Shown here: in pieces, positions 16,117 to 23,908 of the stretch
Layout: each line of letters begins with the position of its first letter
Position numbering within the stretch: position 1 is the first letter of the stretch
Source of the DNA: Gammaproteobacteria bacterium
GTDB lineage: Bacteria; Pseudomonadota; Gammaproteobacteria; Ga0077536
Length of the DNA: 29,467 nucleotides
Direction of reading: 5' to 3'
Assembly: GCA_024234975.1 (NCBI GenBank)
Contig: JACKNH010000038.1
Location: forward strand, 1 to 29,467
Notes under the pieces: generated by a model
Told to the model about the DNA's origin: nothing
Database searches by the model: none
What the model saw: the letters and a program-made list of their open reading frames with translations, nothing else
Translations under genes and position numbers: made by a program

Positions 16117-16752
16117 ATGACGGAACACAACAGCCGCTCACCGGCCAACGGCGGCGGCTTGCGTATCATGATCGTTGACGTGGACGCAGCGCGTGCGGCC
16201 GCGGTGACGCTCGCCCTTGAATCGCAGGGGCACAAGGTCGTCGCGCACCAGACCTCATGTGCAGGGTTGCTACGCGCGTTGGAGTTATCCAGGGCAAGTC
16301 TGGTGCTGATTGACCTGCAAACGCCGGATCGCGACACGCTTGAATCGTGCGCATTGATAAACGAACACCATCCACTGCCCATCGTATTGTTCTCACCGCA
16401 TCACGACAGTGAGTTCATCCGCAGCGCCGTCAGTGCCGGTGTCACCGCCTACCAGCTTGACAGCATCACCCCCGATCGTGCGCGCGCCGTGCTGGAAATC
16501 GCCGTCGCGCAGTTCGATGCACATCAGCAGCTCAAGGCAACGTTGACGGCTACGCAGCGCAAGTTGGCGCAGAGTTCGGCGGTGGAGCAGGCCAAGGGAT
16601 TGCTGATGGCACGCCACTCGGTGGATGAACCCGCGGCGCACCGATTGCTGCAACAGTTGGCGATGGAACAACAACAGAAGCTTGAAGATACCGCGCGCCA
16701 CGTCATTCGTGTGCTGGGACGACAACGCAAGGAGAATGGCAATGCCGGATAA
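16117..16752 (+). CDS. nasT: ANTAR-domain response regulator NasT (transcription antiterminator)
   Basis: RNA-binding antiterminator of nitrate-assimilation operons. The N-terminal receiver-like domain has MIVDVDAARAAAV, a candidate acceptor Asp in LVLIDLQTPD, and VLFSPHHDSEFIRSAVSAGVTAYQLDSI. A coiled-coil linker (QQLKATLTATQRKLAQSS) leads to the C-terminal ANTAR domain (VEQAKGLLMARHSVDEPAAHRLLQQLAMEQQQKLEDTARHVI). The AKGLLM helix is the family mark. 211 aa from ATG 16117, with AGAGG just upstream (a TTG three bases earlier is possible). It overlaps nasS by 11 bases, so the two products are coupled. Its expected RNA targets are the two leader hairpins at 14793-14812 and 18095-18108. Confidence 0.92.
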   Translation: MTEHNSRSPANGGGLRIMIVDVDAARAAAVTLALESQGHKVVAHQTSCAGLLRALELSRASLVLIDLQTPDRDTLESCALINEHHPLPIVLFSPHHDSEFIRSAVSAGVTAYQLDSITPDRARAVLEIAVAQFDAHQQLKATLTATQRKLAQSSAVEQAKGLLMARHSVDEPAAHRLLQQLAMEQQQKLEDTARHVIRVLGRQRKENGNAG

Positions 16753-17920
16753 AGTGCGCATCGGTTACATGCGCCTGATCGATGCGGCGCCGATCATCTT
16801 CGCGAATGAACTCGGATATTTCACCGATGCCGGGGTCCAGGTTGAACTCGTGCGCGAAGTGTCGTGGGCCAACCTGCGAGACCGGCTGATTATTGGCGAC
16901 ATCAATGTTGCCCAGATATTGTCGCCACTGGCGATTGCCACGACGGTTGGCATAGGTTCAGTGCGGGAAGCGTTGGTGGCCGGCTTGAGTCTCGGCCATA
17001 ACGGCAACGCGATTTGTCTGTCATTGCCGCTGTTCGAGGCGATGGAGCATGACTTGCCCGGTCAATGGATAGATCACCCGTTGGCCAGTGCCCAGGTCAT
17101 GGCGAGATTGATTCAGCGGCGTCGGCAGCGCGCGTTGGCGCCTTATACCTTCGCCACGGTGTTCCCGTATTCCATGCACACGTTGTTGATCGCGATGTGG
17201 CTGCGGGCCGCCGGCTGCGACATCTCGCGCGATGTGCGTTTGATAACGCTGCCGCCCGAGCAGATGGTCACGGCACTGGAACGCCGCGAAATCGATGGCT
17301 TCTGCGCCGGCGCGCCCTGGTCGTCGGCGTCGGTGAACCAGGGTCTCGGCGTGCTGGCCGTTGCCGGTTGCGACATATGGAACAGCGCGCCCGGGAAAGT
17401 ACTGGCCACGACCGCCACCTGGCAGAAGGCGAACGAGACCAGATACGCTGCCGTATGTACGGCGGTGTTGCGTGCATGCCGCTGGCTGGAAACCGAAGCG
17501 CTGCCCGCCGACGTCGCCCAGATCCTGTCGCAGCCGCATTACATCAACCGCCAACCGGCGGATTTGATCCCTGCGCTTTCCGGCCGTCTGGTCTGTGCCT
17601 CGTGGACCAATCATGTTGCCCGACCGGACGCGCTGGTGTTCAGCCGGCACCACGCAAATTACCCCTGGCGCTCCGATGCGCGCCTGCTGGCCGAAGCGTT
17701 GGTGGGTTTGTTGACCAACCCGCAGATCACCGCTGCCGATGCCGCCCACCAGGCGGAGCACATCTTCCGTCCGGACATCTACCGGGCCTGCGCCGCCGAA
17801 CTTGGCATAGAAACGCCGAATGCGGACGACCGGCCATGGAATGACCATGACAAACCCTTCGAACATGCCGGCGTCGTCATCGGCCCCAACCGCTGGTTGA
17901 CCGCCCCTTACGCACCGTAG
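16742..17920 (+). CDS. nasS: Cytoplasmic nitrate/nitrite sensor NasS
   Basis: NrtA-like solute-binding protein without a signal peptide. It starts directly with MPDKVRIGYMRLIDAAPIIFANELGYFTDAGV, whereas the true transporter protein encoded at 18192 has a secretion signal. This, and the overlap with nasT, identify it as NasS, which is known to bind NasT and to release it when nitrate or nitrite is bound. The shared NrtA/NasS blocks are present: YTFATVFPYSMHTLLIAMWLRAAGCD, VRLITLPPEQMVTALERREIDGFCAGAPW and LPADVAQILSQPHYIN. 392 aa. ATG 16742 has AAGGAG seven bases upstream, while ATG 16736 would be too close to it. A hairpin terminator follows at 17922. Confidence 0.9.
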   Translation: MPDKVRIGYMRLIDAAPIIFANELGYFTDAGVQVELVREVSWANLRDRLIIGDINVAQILSPLAIATTVGIGSVREALVAGLSLGHNGNAICLSLPLFEAMEHDLPGQWIDHPLASAQVMARLIQRRRQRALAPYTFATVFPYSMHTLLIAMWLRAAGCDISRDVRLITLPPEQMVTALERREIDGFCAGAPWSSASVNQGLGVLAVAGCDIWNSAPGKVLATTATWQKANETRYAAVCTAVLRACRWLETEALPADVAQILSQPHYINRQPADLIPALSGRLVCASWTNHVARPDALVFSRHHANYPWRSDARLLAEALVGLLTNPQITAADAAHQAEHIFRPDIYRACAAELGIETPNADDRPWNDHDKPFEHAGVVIGPNRWLTAPYAP

Positions 17921-17921
17921 T

Positions 17922-17953
17922 GGGGCGCTGCAATGCAGCATTGCCCCGTTTTA
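17922..17953 (+). terminator. Terminator after nasTS
   Basis: An inverted repeat GGGGC/GCCCC enclosing GCTGC-AAT-GCAGC, followed by GTTTTAT, begins one base after the nasS stop codon. It separates the nasTS unit from the nrtA promoter at 18013. Confidence 0.65.
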
Positions 17954-18012
17954 TACTGGCCGGATTTCTGGTCATTTTCCCTAACTATATGAAATTACGG
18001 TGAATTGCGAGT

Positions 18013-18028
18013 TGGCACGACTCTTGAT
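18013..18028 (+). promoter_or_regulatory. Sigma-54-like promoter of nrtAB(CD)-nasCA
   Basis: TGGCACG-N4-TTGAT. The -24 half is perfect and the spacing correct, but the -12 half has GA where GC is usual, so it is weaker than the porin promoter. The predicted transcription start is about 18039. It lies 60 bases upstream of the antiterminator hairpin. Confidence 0.68.
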
Positions 18029-18049
18029 ACACCATTGATGCAAAGCAAA

Positions 18050-18088
18050 CCAGGTTAAGTGAACTCCCCCCCTAGTTCATCAACTTGG
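18050..18088 (+). promoter_or_regulatory. First leader hairpin of the nrtA transcript (C-rich loop)
   Basis: The outer stem 18050-18056 pairs with 18082-18088 (one G-U). After an internal loop, the inner stem TGAACT/AGTTCA closes a loop of seven C and a T. It occupies the place of the first of the two hairpins usual in ANTAR leaders, but its loop does not fit the AxxGxx rule. Its role is therefore open. Confidence 0.5.
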
Positions 18089-18094
18089 ACCCAC

Positions 18095-18108
18095 GAGCAA
18101 AGAGGCTC
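18095..18108 (+). promoter_or_regulatory. ANTAR-type RNA hairpin (NasT target), nrtA leader
   Basis: Stem GAGC/GCTC closes the hexaloop AAAGAG (18099-18104), with A1 and G4 as in the ANTAR consensus and nearly identical to the porin-leader loop AAAGTG. The loop and 3' arm form the beginning of the terminator stem at 18099, so forming this hairpin prevents the terminator. Confidence 0.72.
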
Positions 18109-18158
18109 TTCAGGCCCGGCGTCCCCCTCGCCGCCGTTTGAAGAGCCTCTTTTTTTTT
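18099..18158 (+). terminator. Leader (attenuator) terminator upstream of nrtA
   Basis: A 14-bp perfect outer stem (18099-18112 with 18139-18152), an inner CGGCG/CGCCG stem with a C-rich loop, and nine T at the end. It lies between promoter and nrtA, i.e. a regulated attenuator. Confidence 0.9.
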
Positions 18159-18191
18159 AGGCATCAAGAGAATTCGAGGAGTGGCACAGTA

Positions 18192-19544
18192 ATGGGATTC
18201 AAAGCACAAAGCATGTTGAAACTGGCTGGCGCAGTGCTGACCGTTGCGACCTCAATGGCGGTACTCGCCGCCGAACCCGAAAAGGATGAATTGAAGTTCG
18301 GCTTCATCAAGCTGACCGACATGGCGCCGCTGGCCATCGCTTACGAAAAGTACTTCTTCGAGGACGAAGGTCTTTACGTCACGCTGGAACCGCAGGCGAA
18401 CTGGAAGGTGCTGCTGGACCGCGTGATCGACGGCGAACTCGATGGTGCCCACATGCTGGCAGGGCAACCGCTGGGCGCGACGATCGGTTACGGCACCGAA
18501 GCCCATGTCGTGACCGCGTTCTCGATGGACCTCAACGGCAATGGCATCACTGTGTCGAAGGACGTCTGGGAAAAGATGTCAGCCGCGCTGCCCAAAGGAC
18601 CGGATGGCAAACCTGTACACCCGATTTCCGCCAGCTATCTCAAGCCCGTGGTCGATGGTTACAAGGCTGCCGGCAAACCCTTCAATATGGGCATGGTCTT
18701 TCCCGTGTCCACCCATAACTACGAACTGCGCTACTGGCTCGCCGCCGGTGGCCTGAACCCTGGTTACTATGCGCCGGAATCCGGTGACATCAGTGGCAAC
18801 CTGCAGGCCGACGTGCTGCTGTCAGTCACGCCGCCGCCGCAGATGCCGGCCACGCTGGAAGCGGGCACCATCGACGGCTATTGCGTTGGTGAGCCCTGGA
18901 ACCAGCAGGCGGTGTTCAAGAACATCGGCGTACCGGTGATCACCGATTACGAAATCTGGAAGAACAATCCGGAGAAGGTCTTCGGCGTTTCAAATGAATG
19001 GGCCGAGAAGTATCCCGAGACGCATAAGCGGGTGATCAAGGCGCTGATCCGTGCCGCCTACTGGCTGGATGAAAACAACAACGCCAACCGTGCTGAAGCG
19101 GTGGAGATCCTGTCACGGCCCGAGTACGTCGGCGCCGATGCCAAGGTCATCGCGAATTCCATGACCGGAACGTTCGAGTATGAGCGTGGTGATAGCCGCC
19201 CGGTGCCGGACTTCAACGTGTTCTATCGCTACTACGCGACCTATCCGTTCTACTCCGATGCGGTCTGGTACCTGACGCAGATGCGTCGCTGGGGCCAGAT
19301 TTCCGAGGCCAAGCCGGACAGCTGGTTCGATGAAGTCGCGAAGAAGGTTTACCTGCCAGGCGTGTATCGCGATGCCGCGAAGGAATTGATCGCCGAAGGC
19401 AAGCTCCCGGCTGACGCACTGCCGGAAACCGACGGCTACAAGCCTGCAACCGCTGAGTTCATCGATGGTATCGAGTATGACGGCCGTCGTCCGAACGACT
19501 ACCTGTCGAAGTTCAGCATCGGTCGCCAGGGCAAGGGCAGCTGA
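18192..19544 (+). CDS. nrtA: Nitrate ABC transporter, periplasmic substrate-binding protein NrtA
   Basis: Binds nitrate in the periplasm and delivers it to NrtB. A signal sequence (MLKLAGAVLTVATSMAVLA, cut near AAEPEK) precedes the CmpA/NrtA fold: LKFGFIKLTDMAPLAIAYEKYFFEDEGL, then DGELDGAHMLAGQPLGATIGYGT. Further blocks are MVFPVSTHNYELRYWLAAGGLNPG and GTIDGYCVGEPWNQQAVFK. There is no lipobox cysteine, so it is probably soluble in the periplasm, unlike the cyanobacterial lipoprotein. 450 aa from ATG 18192, with CGAGGAG ten bases upstream. The frame extends up to a TTG at 18138, but that lies inside the terminator stem and is not a start. First gene of the nitrate uptake/reduction operon. Confidence 0.94.
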   Translation: MGFKAQSMLKLAGAVLTVATSMAVLAAEPEKDELKFGFIKLTDMAPLAIAYEKYFFEDEGLYVTLEPQANWKVLLDRVIDGELDGAHMLAGQPLGATIGYGTEAHVVTAFSMDLNGNGITVSKDVWEKMSAALPKGPDGKPVHPISASYLKPVVDGYKAAGKPFNMGMVFPVSTHNYELRYWLAAGGLNPGYYAPESGDISGNLQADVLLSVTPPPQMPATLEAGTIDGYCVGEPWNQQAVFKNIGVPVITDYEIWKNNPEKVFGVSNEWAEKYPETHKRVIKALIRAAYWLDENNNANRAEAVEILSRPEYVGADAKVIANSMTGTFEYERGDSRPVPDFNVFYRYYATYPFYSDAVWYLTQMRRWGQISEAKPDSWFDEVAKKVYLPGVYRDAAKELIAEGKLPADALPETDGYKPATAEFIDGIEYDGRRPNDYLSKFSIGRQGKGS

Positions 19545-19594
19545 TCGGTTGCCAGCGCAATTGCAAATTTCGAAACAGGTGACGGGAACAGACG

Positions 19595-20611
19595 ATGAGC
19601 ATCAGTACAACAGTCAATTTCCTTGAGAAGGTGGGTCTGACCTGGTTTGTGCCGGTGGTGCGGCTTGCCGCCGGCGAAGATCCCCGCGCGCAATTCCGCG
19701 CGCTGGGGATGCTGGTCGGAATCCCCATGTTGGCCATGTTGCTGTTCCTGGCGGTGTGGAACATCACGGCAAGCGGACTTGAAACCAGCCTGGGTACGAT
19801 TCCAGGGCCGGCCGAAGTCTGGACCGAGTTCGAAGGCCTGGTCGATAGTCATATCGCGGAGCGCGAGAAAGCCGCTGAATTCTATGAGCGGCAGGAAAAG
19901 CGCAATGCGGAGAAGCTGGCCCGAGATCCCGACGCGGAAGTGACCATCCGCGCCTGGACCGGCAAACCCACTTACTTCGATCAAATCCTCACCAGTCTCA
20001 ACACGGTGTTCACCGGCTTTCTGCTGGCGACCATCGTGGCGGTGCCGCTCGGTATCCTTTGTGGCAGCAGTCCGGTGGTGATGGCGGCGTTGAACCCGCT
20101 GATTCAGATTTTCAAACCGGTATCGCCGCTTGCCTGGCTGCCTATCGTCACGTTGATCGTCAGCGCCGTCTACGCCACCGCGGATGACGGGATTCCGAAG
20201 TCTTTCATCGTGTCGGCGGTGACCGTAACGCTGTGTTCGCTGTGGCCGACGCTTATCAACACCGCGCTGGGAGTGGCTTCGGTCGATCGTGATTTGATGA
20301 ATGTCGCCAAGGTATTGCGTTTGTCGTGGTTCAAGAAGGTCACCACCATCATTGTGCCGTCGTCATTGTCATTGATCTTCACTGGTCTGCGCCTGTCGCT
20401 GGGCGTGGGCTGGATGGTGTTGATCGCGGCAGAAATGCTGGCGCAGAACCCGGGCCTGGGCAAATTCGTCTGGGACGAATTTCAGAACGGCAGCTCGTCT
20501 TCGCTGGGCCGGATCATGGTGGCGGTGCTGACCATCGGCATCATCGGCTTCCTGCTCGATCGCGTAATGCTCACGCTGCAGCAGATGTTCACCTACGGCG
20601 AACGGCGCTGA
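19595..20611 (+). CDS. nrtB: Nitrate ABC transporter permease NrtB
   Basis: Inner-membrane permease of the NitT/TauT (BPD transport) family. A hydrophobic segment (GMLVGIPMLAMLLFLAVWN) is followed by a charged ~65-residue periplasmic-side linker. Then come the permease helices, from TVFTGFLLATIVAVPLGILCG through GVGWMVLIAAEMLAQNPGLGKFVWDEF to VAVLTIGIIGFLLDRVM. The EAA-type coupling loop is around SVDRDLMNVAKVLRLSWFKKVTTIIVPSSL. At 338 aa it is slightly longer than cyanobacterial NrtB because of the linker, which is common in proteobacterial NrtB. It follows nrtA by 50 bases. Confidence 0.93.
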   Translation: MSISTTVNFLEKVGLTWFVPVVRLAAGEDPRAQFRALGMLVGIPMLAMLLFLAVWNITASGLETSLGTIPGPAEVWTEFEGLVDSHIAEREKAAEFYERQEKRNAEKLARDPDAEVTIRAWTGKPTYFDQILTSLNTVFTGFLLATIVAVPLGILCGSSPVVMAALNPLIQIFKPVSPLAWLPIVTLIVSAVYATADDGIPKSFIVSAVTVTLCSLWPTLINTALGVASVDRDLMNVAKVLRLSWFKKVTTIIVPSSLSLIFTGLRLSLGVGWMVLIAAEMLAQNPGLGKFVWDEFQNGSSSSLGRIMVAVLTIGIIGFLLDRVMLTLQQMFTYGERR

Positions 20612-20655
20612 TGACTCCGGGCCTGTCTGCGAAAAAAATTTGAGCGAGGATCATC

Positions 20656-22392
20656 ATGGCTGTGGCACTGGCAGAGGATTATCTGAACCGACCGAAGGCA
20701 CCGGTGATGCCTCATCCCGCAACTGCGGTTCCCTTCATGGAATTGCGCGGAGTGGGCAAGGCCTACGGTGAGGGCAGTCAGCGCGTTGACGTGCTGAGTG
20801 ACATCAACCTGAAGATTGCCGAGGGTGAATTCGTTGCCATCGTCGGGTTTTCCGGCAGCGGCAAATCAACGCTGATCTCGCTGATGGCCGGTTTGACCAT
20901 GCCGGATCAAGGTTCGGTGCTGAAAAGCGGCAAGCCGGTTACTGAGCCGGGTCCGGACCGCGGCGTGGTATTTCAGAACTATTCACTGATGCCGTGGATG
21001 ACGGTTTATCAGAACGTTGCGCTGGCGGTGAACCAGACCTGCCGTGCGTTGACGGTGGCAGAGCGCGATGCGCGCGTCCATGAATACATCGCCAAGGTGA
21101 ACCTGACCCCGGCGCTGGAAAAGCGGCCGGCGGAATTATCCGGCGGCATGCGGCAACGTGTGGCCGTGGCCAGGGCACTGGCCATGAACCCGGACATGTT
21201 GTTGCTCGATGAACCGCTGTCGGCGCTGGACGCGTTGACGCGGGCAAACCTGCAGGAGGAAATCGTCGGCATCTGGGAAGCCGAGCGCAAGACGGTTGTG
21301 CTGATTACCAACGATGTCGACGAAGCCATTCTGCTGGCGGACCGCATCATACCTCTGCGTCCGGGTCCTGGCGCGACGCTGGGGCCGGAGTTCAAGGTGA
21401 GTCTGCCGCGGCCCCGTGACCGCCAGCAGATGAATCACGATCCGGCGTTCAAGGCTTTACGCAAACAGGTGACGGAATACCTGCTTGATCTGCAGAACGA
21501 GCAGGCGGCCAGCAAGTCCGCAACCGTCACATTGCCGGATGCCAAGCCGAATACAGCAAGCGAACTGCAGCCGCCCGGCGCGGTTCACCCGACCGGGGAA
21601 GTGCTTCCCGATGTGAAGCGCTTTGTCGATTTCGCCAAGGTTTCAAAAATCTATCCGAGCAAACGCGGCCCGGTGAAGGTTGTAGACGACTTCAACCTGC
21701 GCATCCGTAAGGGCGAATTCATTTCCATCATCGGCCATTCGGGTTGCGGCAAGTCCACGGTGCTTTCCATGGTCGCAGGTCTGAACGATATCAGCGAAGG
21801 CGGCATCACGTTGGATTACCGCGAAGTCATTGGCGCAGGTCCGGACCGTGGCATTGTGTTCCAGTCGCCCAGCCTCGTGCCGTGGACCAGTGCATTCGAC
21901 AACGTCCGTCTTGGGGTGGAGCAGGTCTTCCCGCATGTTTCCAGGGCCGAGCGCACGGCCATCTGCCAGCATTACCTGGAGCGGGTGGGATTGAGCGATG
22001 TCATGCACAAGAAGGCGAGCGAGCTTTCCAACGGCATGAAGCAGCGGGTAGGTATTGCACGCGCATTCGCACTTTCGCCCAAGCTGCTGCTGCTCGACGA
22101 ACCCTTCGGCATGCTGGATTCGCTGACGCGCTGGGCATTGCAGGAAGTGCTGATGGATGTCTGGGCGCGGACCGAGCTGACCGCGATCATGGTCACTCAC
22201 GATGTGGACGAAGCGATCCTGCTGGCCGACCGCGTGGTGATGATGACCAACGGGCCGAATGCCACCGTCGGGCGGATTCTCGAGGTCGATCTGCCGCGCC
22301 CGCGTACACGCAAGCAGCTGCTGGATCACCCGGATTACTACAAGCTTCGAGACAGCGTCATCGGCTTCCTGGCCGAACACGATCATGCCTGA
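20656..22392 (+). CDS. Nitrate ABC transporter, fused double ATPase (NrtC-NrtD type)
   Basis: A 578-aa cytoplasmic protein with two complete ABC ATPase domains in one chain. Domain 1 has Walker A GFSGSGKST (residues 64-72), signature LSGGMRQRVAVARA and Walker B LLLLDEPLSALD. Domain 2, from about residue 315, has GHSGCGKST (~360), signature LSNGMKQRVGIARA and LLLLDEPFGMLD. A ~45-residue polar linker joins them. The switch residue is His in domain 2 (MVTHDVDEA, about 515) but Asn in domain 1 (LITNDVDEA, about 219). Cyanobacterial nitrate transporters use separate NrtC and NrtD, with a sensor domain on NrtC. Here that domain is absent and both ATPases are joined. Start ATG 20656, after GCGAGGAT. 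Confidence 0.9.
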   Translation: MAVALAEDYLNRPKAPVMPHPATAVPFMELRGVGKAYGEGSQRVDVLSDINLKIAEGEFVAIVGFSGSGKSTLISLMAGLTMPDQGSVLKSGKPVTEPGPDRGVVFQNYSLMPWMTVYQNVALAVNQTCRALTVAERDARVHEYIAKVNLTPALEKRPAELSGGMRQRVAVARALAMNPDMLLLDEPLSALDALTRANLQEEIVGIWEAERKTVVLITNDVDEAILLADRIIPLRPGPGATLGPEFKVSLPRPRDRQQMNHDPAFKALRKQVTEYLLDLQNEQAASKSATVTLPDAKPNTASELQPPGAVHPTGEVLPDVKRFVDFAKVSKIYPSKRGPVKVVDDFNLRIRKGEFISIIGHSGCGKSTVLSMVAGLNDISEGGITLDYREVIGAGPDRGIVFQSPSLVPWTSAFDNVRLGVEQVFPHVSRAERTAICQHYLERVGLSDVMHKKASELSNGMKQRVGIARAFALSPKLLLLDEPFGMLDSLTRWALQEVLMDVWARTELTAIMVTHDVDEAILLADRVVMMTNGPNATVGRILEVDLPRPRTRKQLLDHPDYYKLRDSVIGFLAEHDHA

Positions 22393-22430
22393 TTTCCTTC
22401 GAGGCCAACGGCGACGCGGGGGCTGAATTC

Positions 22431-23903
22431 ATGCGCAGTCCTCGCGTCGTCGTCGTCGGCAATGGCATGGTGAGCCACCATTTCCTCGAACGGCTGTACC
22501 AGGCCGGCGGCATGGCGCATTACCAGGTCACTGTGATCGGCGATGAACCTCATCCTGCTTATGATCGCATTCACCTGTCATCTGGTTTTACAAACAGGGC
22601 TGATGAGCAATCGTCAAACCCGCTGGCACTGACCACTGCAAGAACCTACGCCGACTGGGGCGTTGCGTTGTGTTGTGGTGTACGTGTGCGGGAAATCGAT
22701 CGGCAACAACGCTGTGTTCGTCTGGCTGATGGCCGGGCGATTGAATACGACCATTTGATCCTTGCGACCGGCGCCCGCGCGATTGTGCCGCAGGTACCGG
22801 GCCACGACCTGCCGGGTTGCTACGCCTTCCGGACGATGGCTGATATGGAAGCGATCCGCCAAGCCGTGGCACACGCGAACCATGTAGTTGTCATCGGTGG
22901 CGGGCTGTTGGGGCTGGAACTCGCCGGTGCGTTGCACGAACTTGGCGTGTCGATCTGCGTCCTGCAGCGCGGCCCGTCGTTGATGCCTGCGCAACTCGAT
23001 CCACAGGCGGCAGCGTTGGTCAAATCCAGCATTGAAGTGCCGGGGTTTGAAGTTAGAACCTCCGCGGCAACCTCCAGCATCACGCTTCGCGATGGCGGCG
23101 GACTGATTGTCCATGTTGGTGACTGCGATATCGCGACCGATATGGTCATTTTTTCCACCGGCGTACAACCTTGCGATGAGCTTGGCCGCGGTGCCGGGTT
23201 GAAGGTATCGCCACGAGGCGGCATTGCCATTGACGAGCATTCCCGTACGTCTGATCCGGACATTTTCGCCGTGGGAGATTGTGCTGCTTTCAACGATGTC
23301 AGCTACGGACTCGTCGCGCCGGGCTATGCCATGGCGCGCACCGTGGTCAGCCAGCTGATGGGTCAGCCCACCGCATTCATCGGTGGCGACACCAGTACGC
23401 GTCTGAAGCTGCGCGGCATCGAAGTTGCGACTGTCGGTTCGATCAAGCAGCCAGCGACGGACTGCGATGCGATTACGCTGACCGACGCTGCCAATGGCGT
23501 GTACAAGCGCGTCGTCGTTGATCGCGCGTCGCGCGCCGTGCTCGGCGCGGTGATGGTCGGTGAGAGTGAAGGTTATGACGAGTTGCTGCAACTGTATCGC
23601 GATGGCGCGCGCATCGATGGCAGCCCGGCACGCCTGTTGCTGTCCGACCAGTACTGCGGCCCATCGGTACCGCTATGCCAGACCATGTCATCGGATGCCT
23701 TGATCTGTTCATGCCACGCAGTGACTGCCGGCCAGGTGCGCAATTGCGCGGCCGCGGGTCTCAACGATGTCGCCAGCGTTGCCACCGCCACCAGCGCCAG
23801 CACGGGCTGTGGCAGCTGCAAGCGGCTACTGGAACGCTACCTTTCCTCACTGGGCGAGCAGGGCGCGGATGCCGGATATCACCCGCGGCGGGTGGCCGGC
23901 TGA
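22431..23903 (+). CDS. nasC: FAD/[2Fe-2S] NAD(P)H-dependent electron-transfer subunit of nitrate reductase (NasC-like)
   Basis: Transfers electrons from NAD(P)H to NasA. The N-terminal FAD-binding fold has VVVVGNGMVSHHFLERLYQAGG. The NAD-binding fold is VVIGGGLLGLELAGALHELGVSICVLQRG, and a second FAD segment, TSDPDIFAVGDCAAF, completes a pyridine nucleotide-disulphide oxidoreductase like the N-terminal part of NirB. The C-terminal BFD-like [2Fe-2S] domain has CSCHAVTAG and TGCGSCKRLLERYL, giving the CxC...CxxC ligands. No siroheme domain is present, so this is not a whole NirB. 490 aa, resembling Klebsiella NasC. The start is ATG 22431, where the Rossmann strand begins. The long open frame upstream overlaps the ATPase gene. 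Five bases separate it from nasA. Confidence 0.85.
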   Translation: MRSPRVVVVGNGMVSHHFLERLYQAGGMAHYQVTVIGDEPHPAYDRIHLSSGFTNRADEQSSNPLALTTARTYADWGVALCCGVRVREIDRQQRCVRLADGRAIEYDHLILATGARAIVPQVPGHDLPGCYAFRTMADMEAIRQAVAHANHVVVIGGGLLGLELAGALHELGVSICVLQRGPSLMPAQLDPQAAALVKSSIEVPGFEVRTSAATSSITLRDGGGLIVHVGDCDIATDMVIFSTGVQPCDELGRGAGLKVSPRGGIAIDEHSRTSDPDIFAVGDCAAFNDVSYGLVAPGYAMARTVVSQLMGQPTAFIGGDTSTRLKLRGIEVATVGSIKQPATDCDAITLTDAANGVYKRVVVDRASRAVLGAVMVGESEGYDELLQLYRDGARIDGSPARLLLSDQYCGPSVPLCQTMSSDALICSCHAVTAGQVRNCAAAGLNDVASVATATSASTGCGSCKRLLERYLSSLGEQGADAGYHPRRVAG

Positions 23904-23908
23904 GCACG

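Noticed and set aside
14818..16128. 436-codon open frame on the minus strand opposite the porin
   Set aside because: It is a shadow of a G+C-rich gene. The plus strand encodes a signal peptide, barrel strands and terminal Phe, and the minus frame has no recognisable domain.
18138..18191. Upstream in-frame extension of nrtA starting at TTG 18138
   Set aside because: The TTG lies in the terminator stem and the extension is translated terminator sequence. ATG 18192 has a good ribosome site and begins a signal peptide.
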